Shown here: piece after piece, positions 60,545 to 64,000 of the stretch
How the letters are laid out: every line of letters begins with the position of its first letter
Numbering within the stretch: the first letter of the stretch is position 1
Assembly: GCA_038322235.1 (NCBI GenBank)
Contig: JBBQFQ010000021.1
Location: 14,559 to 78,558 of the forward strand
Direction of reading: 5' to 3'
DNA from: SZAS-18 sp038322235
GTDB taxonomy: Bacteria; Verrucomicrobiota; Verrucomicrobiia; Chthoniobacterales; SZAS-18
Length of the DNA stretch: 64,000 nt
Notes under the pieces: generated by a model
The model's database searches: none
Seen by the model: the letters and a program-made list of their open reading frames with translations, nothing else
Told to the model about the DNA's origin: nothing
Translations under genes and position numbers: made by a program

Positions 60545-63500
60545 GTGAAATCGCTCATCCGCCCGCTCGCTTCCGCGGTCTTCGCCCTCGTTGCCGCCAG
60601 CGCCTTCGCCTCCGCGCTTCCCGCGCAGGGAGTCCAGCCGAGCCCGCCGCCCTGGCGCTGGCTCTGGATCGGCAGTTCCAATCCCAGTGACACTTGGGGC
60701 AGTCCAAATTCCCTCAACCCTGGCGCGCAGACCGGCAATTTCCTCCTCTTCCCCAACAACACGCCCAATCCTCCCATCTTTCGGCCGCATACTGGATCGG
60801 ATCAGGTCGTGATCGACCCCGGGCAATCCAGCTTTGGCACCCTCGGCGAGGTCATCACCGGCACAGTGAGCTGCCGGATCGAGGCGAATGCCTCCTACAA
60901 CGTGGGACGCCTCGTCATGGCCGGAGGCACCTCGCTCTCCCTCGCGACGAACAGCACGCTGCGCGTCACCACCGCGCCCGACTCGGGGTTTCCCAGTTTC
61001 GCGGGTTCCGGCACGATCAGCAGCAATGGCGACATCCGGCTCAATGCCGGAGCGGGCGACAGCTCGCTGCGCCTCGGCTCTTCGGTGAGCATCGACGGCA
61101 CGGGCTCTGTGACGATGGTCGATGCGCCTTTTTCGGGCGGATCCACGAACTATATCGGCGGCGACACGGCCGGGCTCGGCCTCGTGATCGGCGCGGGCTT
61201 CACGATCCGCGGCGGGGGATACCTCGGCGGTGGGGCCTTCGGTGCCCCTCAATCGATGAACATCACGAACAACGGGATCATCGATGGAACTGGCACGATC
61301 AATCCGCTCACGATCTTCCTCTCGAACCTCATCGGCTCGAATCTGACCAACAATGGCACGCTCCGGGCGAGTGCCGGCGGGACGCTGAGCTTCAACTCGT
61401 TGAGCAGCACGGCGACGATCACTAACCTGGGCAGCATCCAGGCGCTGACCGGATCGACCGTGCGCGTCGGCCGGGGCATCACCGTTTCGGGCGGCGCGCT
61501 CGCCAGCAGCGGGACGGGTGTCATCCGCGGTGAAGGTGGCGGCGGCGTCTTCTCAAACGTGACCAACAGCGGCACGATCGCGATCGGATTTGCCGAGACG
61601 GTGCGTCTCGCCAGCACCTTCACGAACAACGGGACCATCGCCTTTGATTCCACGGTCGCGGGCGGCGGCGGCAACCTCTTTCTCGCCGGAAACGTGACGC
61701 TGGCTGGCACCGGCAACATTACGCTGAAGGTCGAGGGCCAGGATGCCATCACAAGTCTCGCCCCGGCCTCCACGCTCACGAACTCCGTCAGCCACACCAT
61801 CCGCGGTGCGGGCCGCTTGACCTCGCTCGGGAGTGTGGGCATCGAGGGCACGTTTTTCTTCACGCTCGCCAACGCCGGGCTGGTCGACGCGAACGTACCC
61901 GGCAAGTCCCTCGTGCTGACTTTGCGCGATTCCGACAACGGCCGCGTGACGAATACCGGCATCCTGCGCGCAAGCGGCGGCGGCATCCTTGCCTTTGATG
62001 GCAACTCCGGCCCTGGCACCGTGACGAACACGGGCGGAAGCATTGAGGCGCTCGATGGCTCGACCGTCTTTCTCGGCACCAATTCGATTATCAGCGGCGG
62101 CACCCTCGCCACCGCCGGAACCGGCCGGCTGCGTCCCTCCGGGAGCGGCGGCCGCCTCACCGGCGTCACGAACACTGGCATCATCGGCATCGGTTTTTCC
62201 GAAACGCTGCGCCTCGCCGGCACCGTGACGAACAATGGCAGCATCGCCTTCGATTCCGCCGTCGCGGGCGGCGGCGGCAACCTCTTTCTCACCGGCGACG
62301 TCACGCTCGCGGGCACCGGCGATATCACCTTGAAGGTCGATGGCCAGGATTTGATCACCATGCTCACGCCGTCTTCCACGCTGACGAACAGCATCGGCCA
62401 CACGATCCGCGGGGCTGGCCGGTTCACTGCCGTCGGCCAGGTCGGCCTTGAGGGGACCTCTTTCTTCGCGATCGCCAATGCGGGCCTGATCGACGCCAAC
62501 GCCGCCGGGAAATCCCTCAGCATCGTGTTGCGCGAATCGGACAGTGGCCGCGTCACCAACACCGGCACGCTGCGCGCCAGCAATGGCGGCTCTCTCACGA
62601 TCTCGAGCAATTCCGGACCGGGCTTCGTCACGAACACAGGCGGGCGGATCGAGGCGCTCGCGGGCTCCGTCGTCAATGTGCTCTCGGGCGTAACGGTGAC
62701 CGGCGGCACGCTTGCTGGCACCGGCACCGGTGTCGTGCGCGGCGGCGTGCTCGGTTCATTCAACGGAGGCACCTTTTCGAACCTCACCGTCAGCGGAAAC
62801 TTCGATCCCACGCTCTCGACCATCAGCGGGGTGGTCAGCGCGTCCGGGGTGACCACGATTCCTACTTTCGCCGGGGCTACGCTCGCGAGCGGTGCGACTT
62901 TCAACAATCTGGCAGGCGGCAATGTGGTGCTGTCCGACACTGGCGCCTTCAGCGGCGGAGGAACTTTTAATAATGCCGGAACGTTGACGAAGAACAGCAA
63001 CGGCCAGTCGGCCCTCACCGGCACAGCGTTTGTAAATACCGGCACCGTGACGGTCACGGCCGGCTCGCTCGCCTTCCAAACTTTTGCGCAAAGCGCCGGC
63101 ACGCTCCGCTTCACCGGCGGGACCAGCGCTTCCGTCGCCGCCGGCCAGAGCTTCCAGTTCACGGGCGGTGCGCTCGCGGGCACAGGTACGCTCAGCAGCC
63201 CCGTCGTGAACGCGGGTAACCTGGCCATCGGGAGTTCCGATGCTTCGACCTCCGCCCTCACCCTCAGCAGCACCTTCACGCAAAATGCGGGCAGCACGCT
63301 CACCGCCAACATCGGCGGCACGACCTCCGGCAGCTTTGGTGCGCTCACTATCACCGGCGCAGCGGCGCTCAACGGCACCCTGAATGTCGCGCTCGTAAAC
63401 GGATTCAAATTCCGCGTGGGCGACTCGTTCCGGGTGCTTAGCGCTGGTTCCGTCACGGGATCTTTCACCGCCGTCGCCTTCCCGGCTGGCGTGCAGGGGA

Positions 63501-64000
63501 GCGTCTCGACCAGCGGCGGCAACGTCACCCTGACGATCACCGCCGCGCCTCCGGCAGCGTCATTGATCAACATTGCGACACGGGCGCGGGTGGAGACGCT
63601 GGACAACGTCATGATCGCGGGGTTCGTGATTGGAGGAACCGGGAACAAGCGGGTGATGGTGCGGGCGATTGGGCCGGATCTGACGAGGCGCGGAGTGGCG
63701 GGAGCGCTGTCGAATCCGACGCTCAGTCTGTTTGGACCCAGTGGGCAGCTGGCGGTGAACGACAACTGGAAGGACACGCAGGCGGCGGAGATCGCGGCGA
63801 CGCCGTTTGCGCCGGTGGATGACCGGGAGAGTGCGATCATCGCGACGCTGCCGCCGGGGCCGTATACGGCGATCGTGTCGGGAGTGGGCGGGGAGATGGG
63901 AGTGGGCCTGGTGGAGGTCTATGACCTGGACACGGCGAACGTGGCGGGAGCGAGGCCGGTGAACGTGGCGACGCGGGCGCGGGTGCAGACGGGGGACAAC
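60545..64000 (+). CDS. Giant exported autotransporter-like repeat protein, open at the window end
   Basis: At least 1152 codons from a GTG at 60545, with signal peptide VKSLIRPLASAVFALVAASAFASALPAQG and no stop before the window ends. The body is Gly/Thr/Asn/Ser-rich short strands (TNNGTI, TNTGTLRAS, GGTLAGTGTG), as in passenger beta-helices. It includes an internal duplication of 202 residues (606 bp; for example 61661 and 62267 both open a GGGGNLFL stretch). From about 63560 a RAIGPDL module follows (TRARVETLDNVMIAGFVIGG, NDNW, DDRE, GLVEVYDL), and a second copy starts at the edge (NVATRARVQTGDN). Probably a surface adhesin or scaffold. No enzymatic motif. Confidence 0.82.
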   Translation, partial: MKSLIRPLASAVFALVAASAFASALPAQGVQPSPPPWRWLWIGSSNPSDTWGSPNSLNPGAQTGNFLLFPNNTPNPPIFRPHTGSDQVVIDPGQSSFGTLGEVITGTVSCRIEANASYNVGRLVMAGGTSLSLATNSTLRVTTAPDSGFPSFAGSGTISSNGDIRLNAGAGDSSLRLGSSVSIDGTGSVTMVDAPFSGGSTNYIGGDTAGLGLVIGAGFTIRGGGYLGGGAFGAPQSMNITNNGIIDGTGTINPLTIFLSNLIGSNLTNNGTLRASAGGTLSFNSLSSTATITNLGSIQALTGSTVRVGRGITVSGGALASSGTGVIRGEGGGGVFSNVTNSGTIAIGFAETVRLASTFTNNGTIAFDSTVAGGGGNLFLAGNVTLAGTGNITLKVEGQDAITSLAPASTLTNSVSHTIRGAGRLTSLGSVGIEGTFFFTLANAGLVDANVPGKSLVLTLRDSDNGRVTNTGILRASGGGILAFDGNSGPGTVTNTGGSIEALDGSTVFLGTNSIISGGTLATAGTGRLRPSGSGGRLTGVTNTGIIGIGFSETLRLAGTVTNNGSIAFDSAVAGGGGNLFLTGDVTLAGTGDITLKVDGQDLITMLTPSSTLTNSIGHTIRGAGRFTAVGQVGLEGTSFFAIANAGLIDANAAGKSLSIVLRESDSGRVTNTGTLRASNGGSLTISSNSGPGFVTNTGGRIEALAGSVVNVLSGVTVTGGTLAGTGTGVVRGGVLGSFNGGTFSNLTVSGNFDPTLSTISGVVSASGVTTIPTFAGATLASGATFNNLAGGNVVLSDTGAFSGGGTFNNAGTLTKNSNGQSALTGTAFVNTGTVTVTAGSLAFQTFAQSAGTLRFTGGTSASVAAGQSFQFTGGALAGTGTLSSPVVNAGNLAIGSSDASTSALTLSSTFTQNAGSTLTANIGGTTSGSFGALTITGAAALNGTLNVALVNGFKFRVGDSFRVLSAGSVTGSFTAVAFPAGVQGSVSTSGGNVTLTITAAPPAASLINIATRARVETLDNVMIAGFVIGGTGNKRVMVRAIGPDLTRRGVAGALSNPTLSLFGPSGQLAVNDNWKDTQAAEIAATPFAPVDDRESAIIATLPPGPYTAIVSGVGGEMGVGLVEVYDLDTANVAGARPVNVATRARVQTGDN

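Noticed and set aside
61249..63840. 863-codon minus-strand frame rich in Pro and Val
   Set aside because: Complement of the giant repeat protein, whose GGC/ACC codons read as Pro/Val-type codons in antisense. No signal or domain is visible.
63560..64000. Frameshift or assembly join at the codon-style change
   Set aside because: The reading frame continues without interruption into a well-formed RAIGP module, so a chimeric join is not needed to explain it.

Overview
The window is high-GC, gene-dense bacterial DNA that looks like a chromosome of the phylum Verrucomicrobiota (Opitutales or Chthoniobacterales type). Several traits point there: a PEP-CTERM sorting tail, secreted proteins ending in the repeated module with the RAIGPSL motif, right-handed beta-helix and autotransporter-like repeat proteins, large Ser/Thr kinases fused to TPR arrays, a planctomycete/verrucomicrobial-type ECF sigma factor next to a kinase, and weak or absent Shine-Dalgarno sequences. 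The lineage is an inference from gene content. No rRNA, CRISPR array or prophage was seen.

Layout. 1-7.1 kb: a 5'-truncated conserved gene, a small lipoprotein, an S1/P1 nuclease, a short-chain dehydrogenase, tRNA-Pro(GGG), a c-di-AMP (ydaO/yuaA-type) riboswitch in front of a flotillin-like SPFH gene, a YjbR protein and a PEP-CTERM protein. 7.2-16.8 kb: a membrane-anchored TPR protein, a tartrate/D-malate dehydrogenase, a 1147-residue kinase-TolB-TPR protein, a Nudix hydrolase, threonine dehydrogenase and two small exported proteins. 16.8-28.6 kb: a secreted BNR-repeat protein, an SPFH-HTH plus zinc-ribbon pair, two lipoproteins (one of only 38 residues), a BlaI/BlaR1-type regulator pair with a candidate operator pair, and a beta-helix protein. 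29-35 kb: an outer-membrane barrel, a FecR-domain repeat protein and a CHASE2 adenylate cyclase, probably one operon.

35.1-37.3 kb is a repeat-rich island: a RAYT (REP-associated Y1 transposase) embedded in its own multi-hairpin repeats, followed by a nested 21/63-bp tandem repeat that is open in several frames on both strands. 38.2-42.6 kb is a three-gene ABC exporter (ATPase, FtsX-type permease, HlyD-type adaptor) abutting a broken MazF/PemK toxin with an intact-looking antitoxin. 43.2-50.5 kb carries a SWIM zinc-finger protein, a TPR protein, lepA, a small basic protein and a secreted YtcJ-type amidohydrolase.

50.5-57.1 kb is a tryptophan/kynurenine catabolic cluster of two converging transcription units: tryptophan dioxygenase, aminomuconate-semialdehyde dehydrogenase and a RidA-type deaminase on +, and kynureninase plus a kynurenine 3-monooxygenase/kynurenine formamidase fusion on -. 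The two middle enzymes (3-hydroxyanthranilate dioxygenase and ACMS decarboxylase) are not in the window. A repeat element with terminal inverted repeats sits directly in front of the dioxygenase gene. 57.4-60.5 kb is an ECF sigma factor plus a zinc-ribbon kinase-TPR protein. From 60.5 kb to the end runs a very large secreted repeat protein that is still open at the window edge.

The most noteworthy observations are the c-di-AMP riboswitch on a flotillin gene, the monooxygenase-formamidase fusion in a split kyn cluster, the RAYT with its 138-bp repeat array, the nested 21/63-bp repeat, and the BlaI/BlaR1 pair whose sensor half has been replaced by coiled coil and HEAT repeats.
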